The translations under genes were made by a program, and so were the position numbers. Shown piece by piece: positions 23,709 to 32,264 of a stretch of 64,000 nt of DNA (positions are counted from its first letter, which is position 1; every line of letters begins with the position of its first letter). The notes under the pieces were generated by a model. It was not told the origin of the DNA, made no database searches, and saw nothing but the letters and a program-made list of their open reading frames with translations. Origin of the DNA: Parafrankia irregularis (GTDB lineage Bacteria > Actinomycetota > Actinomycetes > Frankiales > Frankiaceae); assembly GCF_001536285.1 (NCBI RefSeq), contig NZ_FAOZ01000008.1, positions 332,253-396,252 of the forward strand. Direction: 5' to 3'.

Positions 23709-25226
23709 ATGAGCGACCACGACGGCGATTCTCGCTACTGTCGGTGCGGAACCCGCCTTGCTCGCGATAACGACCGGGGATCATGCGGACCCTGTCAGCG
23801 TCAGGCGCGCAACCTCGGCACTGGCGCACCGCAGGTACCGGCCGGATTCTGGGACGCGTCCGAGCAACTCCGGGACGCCCTCGATGAACGCCACCTGGGC
23901 CGAGTGATCACGGCCTACCGCAACCATCCCCACCACCCGGTTGCCCTGTCACAGGAGACGGTCGCCGGATGGATGGGCATCACGCAGACGCGGCTCAGCA
24001 GAATCGAATCGGGCGATCCGATCACCGATCTCACGAAGCTCATCCGATGGGCCGAGGCTCTGCGCATCCCGGAAGACCTGCTGTGGTTCAAACTCCCATC
24101 ACGACGCACCGGCAAGCCGTCCCAGACCGGCACCGACGCCAGACCATCGGCCGCGCCGGAGTTTCCCGGCGTCGCCGGACCGGCGGGTGCGGGCGGCACG
24201 AGTCCGCCGGTTGATCAGTACCGGGTTATCGCCGATGTAGGGGAGGTGGTCATCGTGGCCATCGACCGGCGCACCTTCCTCGCCGGAAGCGGCGCGGGAT
24301 TCCTGGTCGGGGGCAAGGTCATGCCCCTGGCGTCGTATCAGCAGGTCGCGCCCGAGGCCATCGAGCACCTGGCCGCCCAGCTTGACGGCTACTACCGTGC
24401 CGACGCCGCACTCGGCCCGCACACCGTGATCCCGTCGGTGCTCGTGCAGCAGGAGCTGATCCGGCAGTTCTTGCGGGTCGCACGGGGGCCCGAACGGCAG
24501 GCTTTGCTGCGTACCAGCGTCGCCTACGCGGGTCTGACGACCTGGCTGTACCAGGACGCCGGAGACCTGGCGACCGCGTCGCAGTGGGCGAACCAGGCGC
24601 TCGAACTCGCCCACCGCGTGGGAGACACCCAACTCGTGCGGCACACGCTGACCAACAAGGCGATGATCTGCACCGACCAGCAGGACGGACCGGGCGCACT
24701 CGACCTGACCAGTGCCGCGCTGGCGGATGAGGACAGTCTCTGCGCGAAGGTCCGGGTGCAGGCGATGCAGCAGACCGCCCACGGCTACGCCCTTATCGGT
24801 GACCGGCGCGGAGCTGACTACGCCCTGGACAAGGCCGCCGCGCTGCTCTCGCGCGTCGATGACGACTACCCGTGGTTCAACGCCTGCCGACGTACCCCCG
24901 GCTACATCGAGGTCCAGCGGGCCACCTGCTACAACCGCCTCGGCCTCGGTCGCGAAGCCCTGCCCCTGTGGGAGCAGGTCATCTCGGCTCTGCCCACCAC
25001 GGCCCGCCGTGACAAGGGTGTGTACCGGGCCCGGCAGGCCACCGCGCACGCTCAGGCCGGGAATCCGGACGCCGCCGCGGACGCTGTGACGCATGCCGTC
25101 ACCGTCGCTCGGGAGACGAGTTCGGCGCGGCTTCGGCAGGAACTCCACGGGGTGTGGCGCCACCTCACACCGTGGCATGACCATGAGCCCGGACGGCAGG
25201 TCAAAGCTCTGCTGGCGACGCTGTAG
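23709..25226 (+). CDS. XRE-family regulator with zinc-ribbon-like N terminus and TPR domain
   Basis: This 505-residue protein starts with a small Cys motif (CRCGTRL, CGPCQ), then an XRE HTH at about 76-120 (ALSQETVAGWMGITQTRLSR, TDLTKLIRWAEALRIP). A Pro/Gly linker follows, and then 250 residues of helical repeats (TASQWANQALELAHRVGDTQ, AGNPDAAADAVTHAV) of the TPR type. This architecture is widespread in streptomycetes and relatives, where such proteins are signal-responsive regulators. A twin-Arg-like RRTFLAGSGAGF at about 188-200 is part of the domain border, not an N-terminal signal. It lies 14 bp before the pterin dehydratase gene and is probably cotranscribed with it. Confidence 0.85.
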   Translation: MSDHDGDSRYCRCGTRLARDNDRGSCGPCQRQARNLGTGAPQVPAGFWDASEQLRDALDERHLGRVITAYRNHPHHPVALSQETVAGWMGITQTRLSRIESGDPITDLTKLIRWAEALRIPEDLLWFKLPSRRTGKPSQTGTDARPSAAPEFPGVAGPAGAGGTSPPVDQYRVIADVGEVVIVAIDRRTFLAGSGAGFLVGGKVMPLASYQQVAPEAIEHLAAQLDGYYRADAALGPHTVIPSVLVQQELIRQFLRVARGPERQALLRTSVAYAGLTTWLYQDAGDLATASQWANQALELAHRVGDTQLVRHTLTNKAMICTDQQDGPGALDLTSAALADEDSLCAKVRVQAMQQTAHGYALIGDRRGADYALDKAAALLSRVDDDYPWFNACRRTPGYIEVQRATCYNRLGLGREALPLWEQVISALPTTARRDKGVYRARQATAHAQAGNPDAAADAVTHAVTVARETSSARLRQELHGVWRHLTPWHDHEPGRQVKALLATL

Positions 25227-25240
25227 GAAGGGACACGAGC

Positions 25241-25564
25241 ATGGGACTGCGCGACCCGCTACCGGCCGACGAGGTCACCCGACGTCTCGCCGCGCTGGAC
25301 GGATGGGTGAAGGCCACCGATCGCGAAGAGATCCACAAGACGTTCCCCGTGGAGTACTACGCCGCGATCACAGCTCTCGGAGCGGTGGCCGAGTCCGCGA
25401 AGGAACTGGAGCACCACCCCGACGTCGAACTGCACTGGGGAGAGCTGACCTTCAGCCTCACCACCTACAGCGCCGGGCAGCGCATCACCGAACTCGACTT
25501 CCGGCTGGTCGACCGCATCGAAAGCGTGCTGGCCGGCTACGTCCAGACGGAAGCGGCCGGATAG
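25241..25564 (+). CDS. Pterin-4a-carbinolamine dehydratase-like protein
   Basis: This 107-residue protein matches the PCD/PhhB family, which dehydrates 4a-hydroxytetrahydrobiopterin. It has LAALDGWVKATDREEIHKTF, the conserved EHHPDVELHWGELTFSL with the HH-P-D motif, and the final helix RIESVLAGYVQ. GGAAGGGA precedes the ATG. No aromatic amino-acid hydroxylase is nearby, so the usual partner is missing and the gene's role in the element is unclear. It is coupled to the XRE regulator and is the last gene before attR. Small PCD-like proteins can also act as dimerisation cofactors. Confidence 0.85.
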   Translation: MGLRDPLPADEVTRRLAALDGWVKATDREEIHKTFPVEYYAAITALGAVAESAKELEHHPDVELHWGELTFSLTTYSAGQRITELDFRLVDRIESVLAGYVQTEAAG

Positions 25565-25647
25565 CCGGAGTGCACCGACCGGCGGGCGGGCCACCTGACC
25601 TGCGTAAACGGACCGTCCGCCGCCGTCCGGTCAATACCCCAACGAAT

Positions 25648-25675
25648 GCAGCCATGATCGCGTAAACTGCTGGCT
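25648..25675 (+). other. attR: P' arm with core CTGGCT
   Basis: GCAGCCATGATCG (25648-25660) lies 9 bases before the core CTGGCT (25670-25675), after which the host DUF222 frame resumes. Joined to the left-end arm CGATCATGCCTGC, it forms a 48-bp attP whose midpoint falls on the TG of the core. Confidence 0.75.
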
Positions 25676-26957
25676 CGGCCTGCTCGCCGCCTTCGACCGC
25701 CATCGCGGCTGGTCCGGGATCGGGATGCGGTCGTGCGCGCACTGGTTGTCCTGGCGGTGCGGGCTGAGCCCGCGCACCGCCCGTGAGCATCTCGCGACCG
25801 CGCACGCCCTCGAGCAGTTGCCCGCGATCCGGGCCGCGTTCGCCGCGGGAACCCTGTCGTACTCGAAGGTCCGGGCGATCACCCGGGTCGCGCGTCCCGA
25901 CACCGAGCGGACCTGGCTCAACCACGCCGAGCACTGCACCGCCGGCGCGTTGGAACACCTGGTCGGTGCCTACCGGCAACGCAACGCCGACCCCGACGAC
26001 CGGGCCCGTACCCGGGCCGCCCGCCGGGTGTCGTGGCGCACCGACGAGGACGGCATGGTCCACCTCACCGCGGTCCTCCCCGCCGACGAGGGCGCGCGGC
26101 TGATAGCGGCGATCGAGACCGCCCGCGACAGCCTCACCACCACCGAACCCAGCCCAGCACCACCCAGCCCAGCCAACCCCGGCACCGCGGAACCGGCCAC
26201 CGAGCCCACCACGGACGAACGCCCCCACCCCGAACCGGAACCAGCACCGGAACCGGACTCGGGGCCGGGGCCGGGGCCGGGGCCGGGGTGTCAGGGTGAC
26301 GCCGACGGTCTCGTCGCGCTCGCCGAAAGCTTCCTGCACCACGGCCCACCCGGACTCCTCCGGCCCGCGCACACCCTCGTCCTGCACCTGCGCCCCACCG
26401 ACCTGCGGCCAGGCACCACCGACACCGCCACCCCGGCGACGCTGCCCCCGGCGGTCCTGCAACGCCTCGGCTGCGACGGCCTCGTCCAGGCCCTGCTCAC
26501 CGACCCCGACGGCAACCCCCTGCGCCTCGGCCGGCGACACCGGTTCCCCACCCGCCGTCTCCAGGCCGCCGTCCACGCCCGTGACCACGGCACCTGCCAG
26601 TACCCCGGCTGTGCCCACACCCGCTGGCTGAACATCCACCACCTCACCGGCTGGGCCGACGGCGGCCGCACCGACCTCGACAACCTCACCCTCGTCTGCG
26701 GCACCCACCACCGCCACCTCCACGACGAAGGCATCACACTCCGCAGGACCAGCAACGCAACGATCGTCGCGCTGCTCCCCGACGGCCGGACCCTCACCCC
26801 AGCACCACCGGTGACCCCCGGGGAACAGCCCACCACCGCACTCACCGACATGACCGGGCATGTCGCACCGGCCGCGATCACCACCCGCGACGGCGGCCGG
26901 CTCAACCTCGGCGAATCCCTGTTCGTACTCCTCCAGGACCGCGAAGCCGTCGCGTAG
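25670..26957 (+). pseudogene. 3' fragment of DUF222/HNH endonuclease gene
   Basis: From the attR core the frame reads WLGLLAAFDRHRGWSGIGMR, HWLSWRCGLSPRTAREHLAT and SYSKVRAITRVARPDTERTW, the DUF222 domain. A Pro/Glu-rich variable linker encoded partly by GGGGCC repeats (26261-26284) follows, and then the HNH nuclease domain: CQYPGCAHTRWLNIHHLTGW and LVCGTHHRHLHDEG, with the HH, N and H residues and two Cys pairs. The N terminus lies at 16066-16256. A truncated protein could start at the ATG 25725, but it would lack the first 80 residues. DUF222-HNH genes are the 13E12 repeat family in mycobacteria. Confidence 0.9.
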
Positions 26958-27074
26958 CCCGCGCCCCGGAACAGCAGTCGTCTATCCGATCAGAGGGCGT
27001 GCCCGGCCCAGCAGGCGTGTTCTGATCGATGCCTCCTGCCTGTCGAGGCGGCCCACCTCACTGGAGAGCGACCC

Positions 27075-28277
27075 ATGGCTGAAGGCGGTCCGCGCCCTAC
27101 CACCGCGCACGTCATCCGCGACTCGGCCGAGGCCGAGGAGGTCGCCGGCAAGCTGGCGGCCGAGTTCGCGGCCCGGGCCGGTGAACGTGACCGTGACCGC
27201 AGGCTCCCGGCGGCCGAGGTGGAGCGGCTTTCCGCCACCGGCCTGCTCGCGATCTCGGTGCCGAAACGCTTCGGCGGCGCGGACGTCCCGGTCACAACGC
27301 TCACCGAGGTCTTCCGGGTACTGGCCGCCGCCGACGCGAGCCTCGCGCAGATCCCGCACAGCCACTTCGTCTTCCTCGACGCGCTGCGCCGGCAGGGGAC
27401 AGAACAGCAGCAGGAGCGATTCTTCACCGCGGCACTCGCCGGGGCACGCTTCGCCAACGCGCAGTCCGAGAAGGGCGGCCGCACGGTGGCCGACGACGCC
27501 ACCTCCCTGCGCCGGGACGGGACGCGCCACGTGCTCGACGGTGACAAGTTCTACTGCACCGGCGCGCTGTTCGCGCACTATCTCGTGGTGCGGGCGGTGC
27601 TGGAGGACGGCAGCAAGGCGCTTGCCTACATCAGCCGCGAAACCCCGGGAGTCACCGTCGAGGACGACTGGGACGGCATCGGGCAGCGGACCACCGCGAG
27701 CGGCACCGTCCGCCTGCGCGGCGTCCCGGTCGATACGGATGAGATCGTGCCCTTCACCTCGATCTTCGACAACCCCACCACCTACGGTGCTCGCGCGCAG
27801 GTCCTCCACGCGGCCCTCGACGCCGGCATCGCGCGTGGCGCGCTCGACGCGGCCGTCGCCGCGGTGGGCAAGGCCCGGCCGTGGTTCGAGTCCGGCGCGG
27901 CGAGCGCCGCCGCCGAGCCACTGGTGATCCAGCAGGCCGGCGAGCTGGAGATCACGGTGCGCGCGGCCGAGGCACTGCTGCGCGAGGCAGCGGGCACGAT
28001 CGACGCCGCCGACGCCGAACCGACCGACGACAGCACCGCCAGGGCGTCGATCGCCACCGCCGCCGCCAAGGTCGCCGCCGCCAGGGCCGCGGTCGAGGTG
28101 GCCGGCGCGCTGTTCGAGCTCGGCGGGACCCGATCGGCGTCCGCTGCCCTGGGCCTGGACCGCTACTGGCGGGACGCCCGCACGCACACCCTGCACGACC
28201 CGACGCGCTGGAAGGTGCAGCACATCGGCCGCTGGCTGCTGTCAGGCACCCGCCCGCCGCGACACGGCCAGCTCTGA
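27075..28277 (+). CDS. sfnB: SfnB/DszC-like flavin monooxygenase (sulfur acquisition)
   Basis: This 400-residue protein has the acyl-CoA dehydrogenase fold of the SfnB/DszC monooxygenase group: TAHVIRDSAEAEEVAGKLAA, RDRDRRLPAAEVERLSATGL, ISVPKRFGGADVPV, DASLAQIPHSHFVFL, KFYCTGALFAHY and the C-terminal RDARTHTLHDPTRWKVQHIG. These enzymes use FMNH2 to oxygenate sulfones or related organosulfur compounds, releasing sulfonate. The downstream SsuD-like gene would then free sulfite. The ATG follows CTGGAGAGCGACC. The catalytic Glu of true acyl-CoA dehydrogenases is absent, as expected. The exact substrate is not known. Confidence 0.85.
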   Translation: MAEGGPRPTTAHVIRDSAEAEEVAGKLAAEFAARAGERDRDRRLPAAEVERLSATGLLAISVPKRFGGADVPVTTLTEVFRVLAAADASLAQIPHSHFVFLDALRRQGTEQQQERFFTAALAGARFANAQSEKGGRTVADDATSLRRDGTRHVLDGDKFYCTGALFAHYLVVRAVLEDGSKALAYISRETPGVTVEDDWDGIGQRTTASGTVRLRGVPVDTDEIVPFTSIFDNPTTYGARAQVLHAALDAGIARGALDAAVAAVGKARPWFESGAASAAAEPLVIQQAGELEITVRAAEALLREAAGTIDAADAEPTDDSTARASIATAAAKVAAARAAVEVAGALFELGGTRSASAALGLDRYWRDARTHTLHDPTRWKVQHIGRWLLSGTRPPRHGQL

Positions 28278-28423
28278 CGCGGACGGGCCCTCGCTTCCTG
28301 CAGCGAAGCAATCATGTCGCTATCTCGATCGGGATTGTAGATAATCGCACTCGCGGACCGCGGGGCCGAGGCACTGCCGCGCGAGGCAGCAGCCGCGGCA
28401 TGGCCGGATCTGAGAGGTTCCCG

Positions 28424-29614
28424 ATGACACTCACGCTGCACTGGTTCCTGCCCACCTACGGCGACTCGAGGTACATCGTCGGTGGTGGGCACGGCCTGCC
28501 GGCCGGCGGTGATCGACGGGCGACGATCGGCTACCTGTCCTCGATCGTCCAGGCCGCCGAGGAGTTCGGCTTCGCCTCCGCGCTGACCCCGACCGGGGCC
28601 TGGTGCGAGGACGCCTGGCTGACCACGGCGATGCTCGCGCGCGAGACCGAGCGGCTGGCGTTCCTCGTCGCCTTCCGGCCCGGCCTGATCTCGCCCACCC
28701 TCGCCGCCCAGATGGCGGCCACCTTCTCCCTGCACGCACCCGGCCGGCTGCTGCTCAACGTCGTCACCGGCGGCGAGGCCCATGAGCAGCGGGCCTACGG
28801 TGACCACCTCGACAAGGAGGAGCGCTACACCCGCTGCGCCGAGTTCCTCTCCGTGGTCCGGCGGCTGTGGGCCGGTGAGACGGTGACCCACCGCGGGACG
28901 CATCTGGACATCGAGGCGGCGTGCCTGCCCACCCTCCCCGACCCGGTGCCGCCGCTCTACTTCGGCGGCTCCTCCAGGGCCGCCGGTCCCGTCGCGGCCG
29001 AGCACGCCGACGTCTATCTCACCTGGGGCGAACCGGTCGACGCGGTCGCCGACAAGATCACGTGGATCCGCGGCCTCGCCGACCGCCACGGCCGCAAGCC
29101 ACGGTTCGGGATCCGGCTGCATGTCATCACCCGTGACACCGCCGAGGAGGCGTGGACCCAGGCCGGCCGGCTCCTCGGCGCCCTCGGCGAGGACGTCGTC
29201 GCCGCCGCGCAGGCCGGCCTGGCACGCAGCGAGTCGACCGGACAGCAACGGATGATCGCGCTGCACCAGCAGACCCGCGGTGACGGCTCCTGGCGCGACG
29301 CCCGTGCGCTCGAGGTGGCGCCCAACCTGTGGGCCGGCGTCGGGCTGGTCCGCGGCGGGGCGGGCACCGCCCTGGTCGGCAGCCACGCCGAGGTCGCGGA
29401 CCGCATCGCCGACTACGCGGCGGCCGGCATCGACGAGTTCGTGTTCTCCGGCTACCCGCACCTGGAGGAGCTCTACTGGTTCGGCGAGGGCGTGCTCCCC
29501 CACCTGGTGCGCCGCGGCCTGTTCCCGGGCAGCGCCACCGCCTCGACGAGCTCGTCGAGCTCGTCGAGCCACAACGCCTTCCTGCCCGCCCCCGGCCGAC
29601 GCCGGCCAGGGTGA
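28424..29614 (+). CDS. ssuD: FMNH2-dependent alkanesulfonate monooxygenase
   Basis: This 396-residue LLM-fold protein matches SsuD: LHWFLPTYGDSRYI, TPTGAWCEDAWLTTAMLARE, LAFLVAFRPGLISPTLAAQM, LLLNVVTGGEAHEQRAYGD, PPLYFGGSSRAAGPVAAEHA and FGIRLHVITRDTAEEAW. It splits alkanesulfonates to aldehyde and sulfite. TGAGAGG precedes the ATG at 28424. The C-terminal tail after PHLVRRGLFPGS is unusual: a run of seven serines encoded by GAGCTCGTC repeats (29542-29568, including an 18-bp palindrome) and a basic end, about 27 residues beyond the usual length. It forms a sulfur-scavenging pair with sfnB; no flavin reductase is adjacent. Confidence 0.9.
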   Translation: MTLTLHWFLPTYGDSRYIVGGGHGLPAGGDRRATIGYLSSIVQAAEEFGFASALTPTGAWCEDAWLTTAMLARETERLAFLVAFRPGLISPTLAAQMAATFSLHAPGRLLLNVVTGGEAHEQRAYGDHLDKEERYTRCAEFLSVVRRLWAGETVTHRGTHLDIEAACLPTLPDPVPPLYFGGSSRAAGPVAAEHADVYLTWGEPVDAVADKITWIRGLADRHGRKPRFGIRLHVITRDTAEEAWTQAGRLLGALGEDVVAAAQAGLARSESTGQQRMIALHQQTRGDGSWRDARALEVAPNLWAGVGLVRGGAGTALVGSHAEVADRIADYAAAGIDEFVFSGYPHLEELYWFGEGVLPHLVRRGLFPGSATASTSSSSSSSHNAFLPAPGRRRPG

Positions 29615-29623
29615 TCTTTCTCG

Positions 29624-30526
29624 CTAGCCCTTTCGCAGGGTGACGGTGGCGAGGGCGAGGAGCTGGTCCCCGTGGCCGGCGTCGGTGACCCGCACCGTCA
29701 CCACCGCGTGGTCGCCCGCGTCCCGCAGGACGGTGCCGGCGGTGCGGGCCGGGCCGGTCCGCACCTGGGACAGGTAGTGGATCTGCAGGTCCGTCGCCAC
29801 CAGGCCGGGGCACAGGGCCTCGGCCGCGGCCTCCACCATGACGGCCAGGGCGCCGCCGAGGATCGTGCCGATGCTGTTGGTCACGAACGGGGTGCGTTCC
29901 AGGTCGAACTGGCCGGTGCGGGCGTCGACGAGCTCCAGCCCCATCCGTTCGTACAGGGAACCCTGGACCGGGGGGCCCGCGGCGGGGCGGTGGACCTGCC
30001 CGATCCACTGTCCCGGGTCGTAGTCGTCCATGCCTGGCGCCGCCGCCCGGGGGATGCGCGCGAAGGTGAGCAGGCCGCTGCCGGCCCGGGTCAGGCCGGT
30101 GGGGGCGTCCGACGACGGCCCGGCCTGGTCGATCAGCCGGACGAGCTTGTCGACGTCATCCAGCCCGTGCCCGTCGTAGACGGCCGTGGACGCGATGACG
30201 GCCTTCTTGCCGACCCGTACGAGCTGGTTGTCCAGCACGATCGGACCTTCGGTGACCGGCTCCGCGCCGTGCAGCGAGATGTCCTGGGTGGCCGTCCAGT
30301 CAGGCCGGCTCGCGATGATGGCGGGGTGTGACGCGCCGACGTCGAAGACGGTCAGGACCATTCCCGCCGAGACCGAGCCTCCCGGCGACCGGACCGCGTC
30401 GCTGGCCGGCACGACCATCAGGCAGCGCTGGTCGGAGACGAGGTACTGGGTGATGGCCGCGTCTTCGATGAAGGAGCGGGACGGCTGTGCCGTGTCAGGC
30501 GCAGCCGCCTCGGGCGTCGGCGTCAT
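29624..30526 (-). CDS. Hot-dog thioesterase-like protein (acyl-CoA binding)
   Basis: This 300-residue protein ends in a PaaI/thioesterase-type hot-dog domain: FVTNSIGTILGGALAVMVEA, CPGLVATDLQIHYLSQVRTG and GDHAVVTVRVTDAGHGDQLL. The first half (SVSAGMVLTVFDVGASHPAI, PDWTATQDISLHG) is a second, divergent hot-dog repeat. It would bind or hydrolyse acyl-CoA thioesters. The ATG at 30526 follows GGGGGAG; the frame continues upstream but without similarity. It ends 9 bp from ssuD and is convergent. The substrate is unknown. Confidence 0.75.
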   Translation of the reverse strand: MTPTPEAAAPDTAQPSRSFIEDAAITQYLVSDQRCLMVVPASDAVRSPGGSVSAGMVLTVFDVGASHPAIIASRPDWTATQDISLHGAEPVTEGPIVLDNQLVRVGKKAVIASTAVYDGHGLDDVDKLVRLIDQAGPSSDAPTGLTRAGSGLLTFARIPRAAAPGMDDYDPGQWIGQVHRPAAGPPVQGSLYERMGLELVDARTGQFDLERTPFVTNSIGTILGGALAVMVEAAAEALCPGLVATDLQIHYLSQVRTGPARTAGTVLRDAGDHAVVTVRVTDAGHGDQLLALATVTLRKG

Positions 30527-30687
30527 GGTGCGCTCCCCCACATCCCACGCGGCTCGCCCGCCGCAGGGCGCCAACGGCCCCGACGCGAATACTTGCCGTC
30601 TCCAACCCAATTGCTTGCCGACAGCATTTTCCGGCCCGCGGATCGGCCGGCGCAACGAATTGACGGCAGAGGCTGCCATCGACCCGC

Positions 30688-31452
30688 CTACAGGGTCGTC
30701 CCGCGGCTGGCGGGGCCGGGAAACGCCGGGCCGTCGAAGGTGTCGAGGCGGGCGAACTCCTCGACGGGGCGGCGGGTGAGCCGGGTGGCCCGGCGCTGGG
30801 GGTAGCCGAGGGCGATGACACCGGCGATGGCATGGTCCGCGGGGATTGCGAGCAGCTTCGCCGCCGCCGGTTCCCGGCGCACCAGGAAGGTCGTCAGGAC
30901 CCCGCCGAGCCCTTCGGCCCGCGCCGCGAGCAGCACGTTCTGGGCGAACGGGTAGACCGACCCGCCACCGACGATGCTCTGCCGATCCAGGTCGACGTCC
31001 GCCACCGCGAGGGCGGTCAGCCTTGCGCACAGGACGAGCAGCACGGGCGCCCGGTCGAGACTGTCGATGAACGTCATCGGCTGGGGTGTCGCCGCGGCCT
31101 CGGCGAGGTCGATACCCGGGCCGTGCCAGCGGCCGTCCGGCCCGGGCGCGAACGGGCGCAGCCCGGCCTTGACCTGCGCCCGGTACTCGCGCCAGCCGAG
31201 CACGGAAAGCTCGCGAACACCGCGGCGGATCTCCGGGTCACGCAGGACGATCACCGTCCACGGCTGCGCGTTGGCACCGCTGGGGGCGAACCGGGCGTCG
31301 TCGAGCACGCGGGCGAGCACCTCGTCCGGCACCGGCTCCTCGGTGAACGTTCGTTCCGCGCCCGACGTGCGCATCGCCTCGCGCAGGCCCATGCCACCCT
31401 GGTCCCCGCCACCCGGTTTCAGGCCGTTCGGCCCCGTGCCGCTCGACTGCAT
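30688..31452 (-). CDS. Nitroreductase-family oxidoreductase
   Basis: This protein of about 254 residues has the nitroreductase fold: AERTFTEEPVPDEVLARVLD, FAPSGANAQPWTVIVLRDPE (FMN phosphate and ring contacts), SIVGGGSVYPFAQNVLLAAR, EGLGGVLTTFL and AGVIALGYPQRRATRLTRRP. It would reduce nitro, quinone or enone compounds with FMN and NAD(P)H. The ATG at 31452 is favoured by GGAGG upstream, though the ATG at 31392 is also possible. It follows the thioesterase-like gene on the other side of a 161-bp spacer. Its substrate is unknown. Confidence 0.85.
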   Translation of the reverse strand: MQSSGTGPNGLKPGGGDQGGMGLREAMRTSGAERTFTEEPVPDEVLARVLDDARFAPSGANAQPWTVIVLRDPEIRRGVRELSVLGWREYRAQVKAGLRPFAPGPDGRWHGPGIDLAEAAATPQPMTFIDSLDRAPVLLVLCARLTALAVADVDLDRQSIVGGGSVYPFAQNVLLAARAEGLGGVLTTFLVRREPAAAKLLAIPADHAIAGVIALGYPQRRATRLTRRPVEEFARLDTFDGPAFPGPASRGTTL

Positions 31453-31831
31453 GCCACCCGCCTCCGTCCGCCCGGCCGCGACGCCGCCATCCCCTGCCCG
31501 CCACGACGGTAGCCCTGGCGGGCGAGCTGGCGGATGAACATGCCGACCGGCAGGTCGTTTGAATCCCTCCGGAACACCGATGGACGCCAGCCGGGACACC
31601 GACGGACGCCGGCCGGCGGGACCCCTTCGCGACGGAACCGATCCGAAGGCGTCCGAGCAGGTCACAGGCCTGCCCCTAAGGGGAGCAATGGGCAGGCACG
31701 TGGACCCGTCCGGATGGCAGGATCACCCCACGGAACATCGCCGGCGGATTCCCGACGGTCGTCACCCGCCCCACACGCCCCACGCGCTTCACCCGTCCCG
31801 CACGCAGTGCGTCAGAGAGGATGTCCCCGTC

Positions 31832-32167
31832 GTGCCTGAGCAGGCTCCCCGTCGCAGCATCGAGTCCTGGGCACGCGACCTGCCCGTCAGCTTCGTCGAA
31901 TGCCGCACCATGGGTCACCGCTGGCAGCCGCACAGCGCCACCTGGGACCGCGAGGCGCGTGCCTACCATGTGGTCCACACCTGTGACCGCTGCGACACCC
32001 ATCGCAAGGCCTGGTGGACCCGCAACGGCGAGATCACCGCCGCCGGCTACGACTACCCGGACGGCTACCTCACCCGCGACGTCGGTTACATCGGCGCCGA
32101 CGGCCGCGGCGTACTGCGCACCGAATACCTCGCCCGGATGTTCGACAAGAGCAACAAGCCGCAGTAG
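31832..32167 (+). CDS. Small Cys/His-containing hypothetical protein
   Basis: This 111-residue protein contains FVECRTMGHRWQPHSATWD and HVVHTCDRCDTHRKAWW, with Cys/His spacing suggestive of a zinc-ribbon-like site (C-H and CxxC-H). The C-terminal half holds YDYPDGYLTRDVGYIGAD and RTEYLARMF. Similar short proteins are found in actinobacteria and phages, but I do not know a function. The GTG at 31832 follows GAGAGG at 31815-31820; the frame is open upstream without a better start. A strong hairpin follows the stop. Confidence 0.7.
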   Translation: MPEQAPRRSIESWARDLPVSFVECRTMGHRWQPHSATWDREARAYHVVHTCDRCDTHRKAWWTRNGEITAAGYDYPDGYLTRDVGYIGADGRGVLRTEYLARMFDKSNKPQ

Positions 32168-32175
32168 CGAGGAAC

Positions 32176-32211
32176 GGAGGGTTCTGGTCGCTGGAACGAC
32201 GAGAACCCTCC
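32176..32211. terminator. Hairpin between convergent genes, member of a dispersed hairpin repeat
   Basis: GGAGGGTTCT (32176-32185) pairs perfectly with AGAACCCTCC (32202-32211), with partly complementary GGTCG and CGACG inside. It lies between the convergent genes ending at 32167 and 32265 and can stop both. Related hairpins are at 51252-51305, 55851-55896 and 63431-63463. Confidence 0.75.
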
Positions 32212-32264
32212 GCTGTTCGGACGGGCCGGGCCCCCGGCGCCTTGAGGCGAACGGGGGATTCCGG

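Larger units (their letters stand above)
16251..25675. mobile_element. Integrated mobile element of about 9.4 kb (serine-integrase type)
   Basis: The element is delimited by the two halves of the broken DUF222 gene and by the shared CTGGCT at 16251-16256 and 25670-25675. The integrase gene starts 55 bp inside the left end and reads inward, the usual layout beside an attachment site. Contents in order: integrase; two leftward small genes; a 1.2-kb repeat-rich non-coding zone; an excisionase-like HTH gene and a divergent small gene; a second repeat cluster; an AT-rich DUF6119-like gene; two leftward small genes; an XRE-TPR regulator; a pterin dehydratase. No replication, conjugation or capsid gene is seen, so it is either mobilised in trans or a reduced prophage/ICE. 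Confidence 0.88.

Noticed and set aside
25725..26957. Intact DUF222/HNH gene starting at 25725
   Set aside because: The similarity begins upstream of that ATG and continues in the fragment at 16066-16256; the gene is split.
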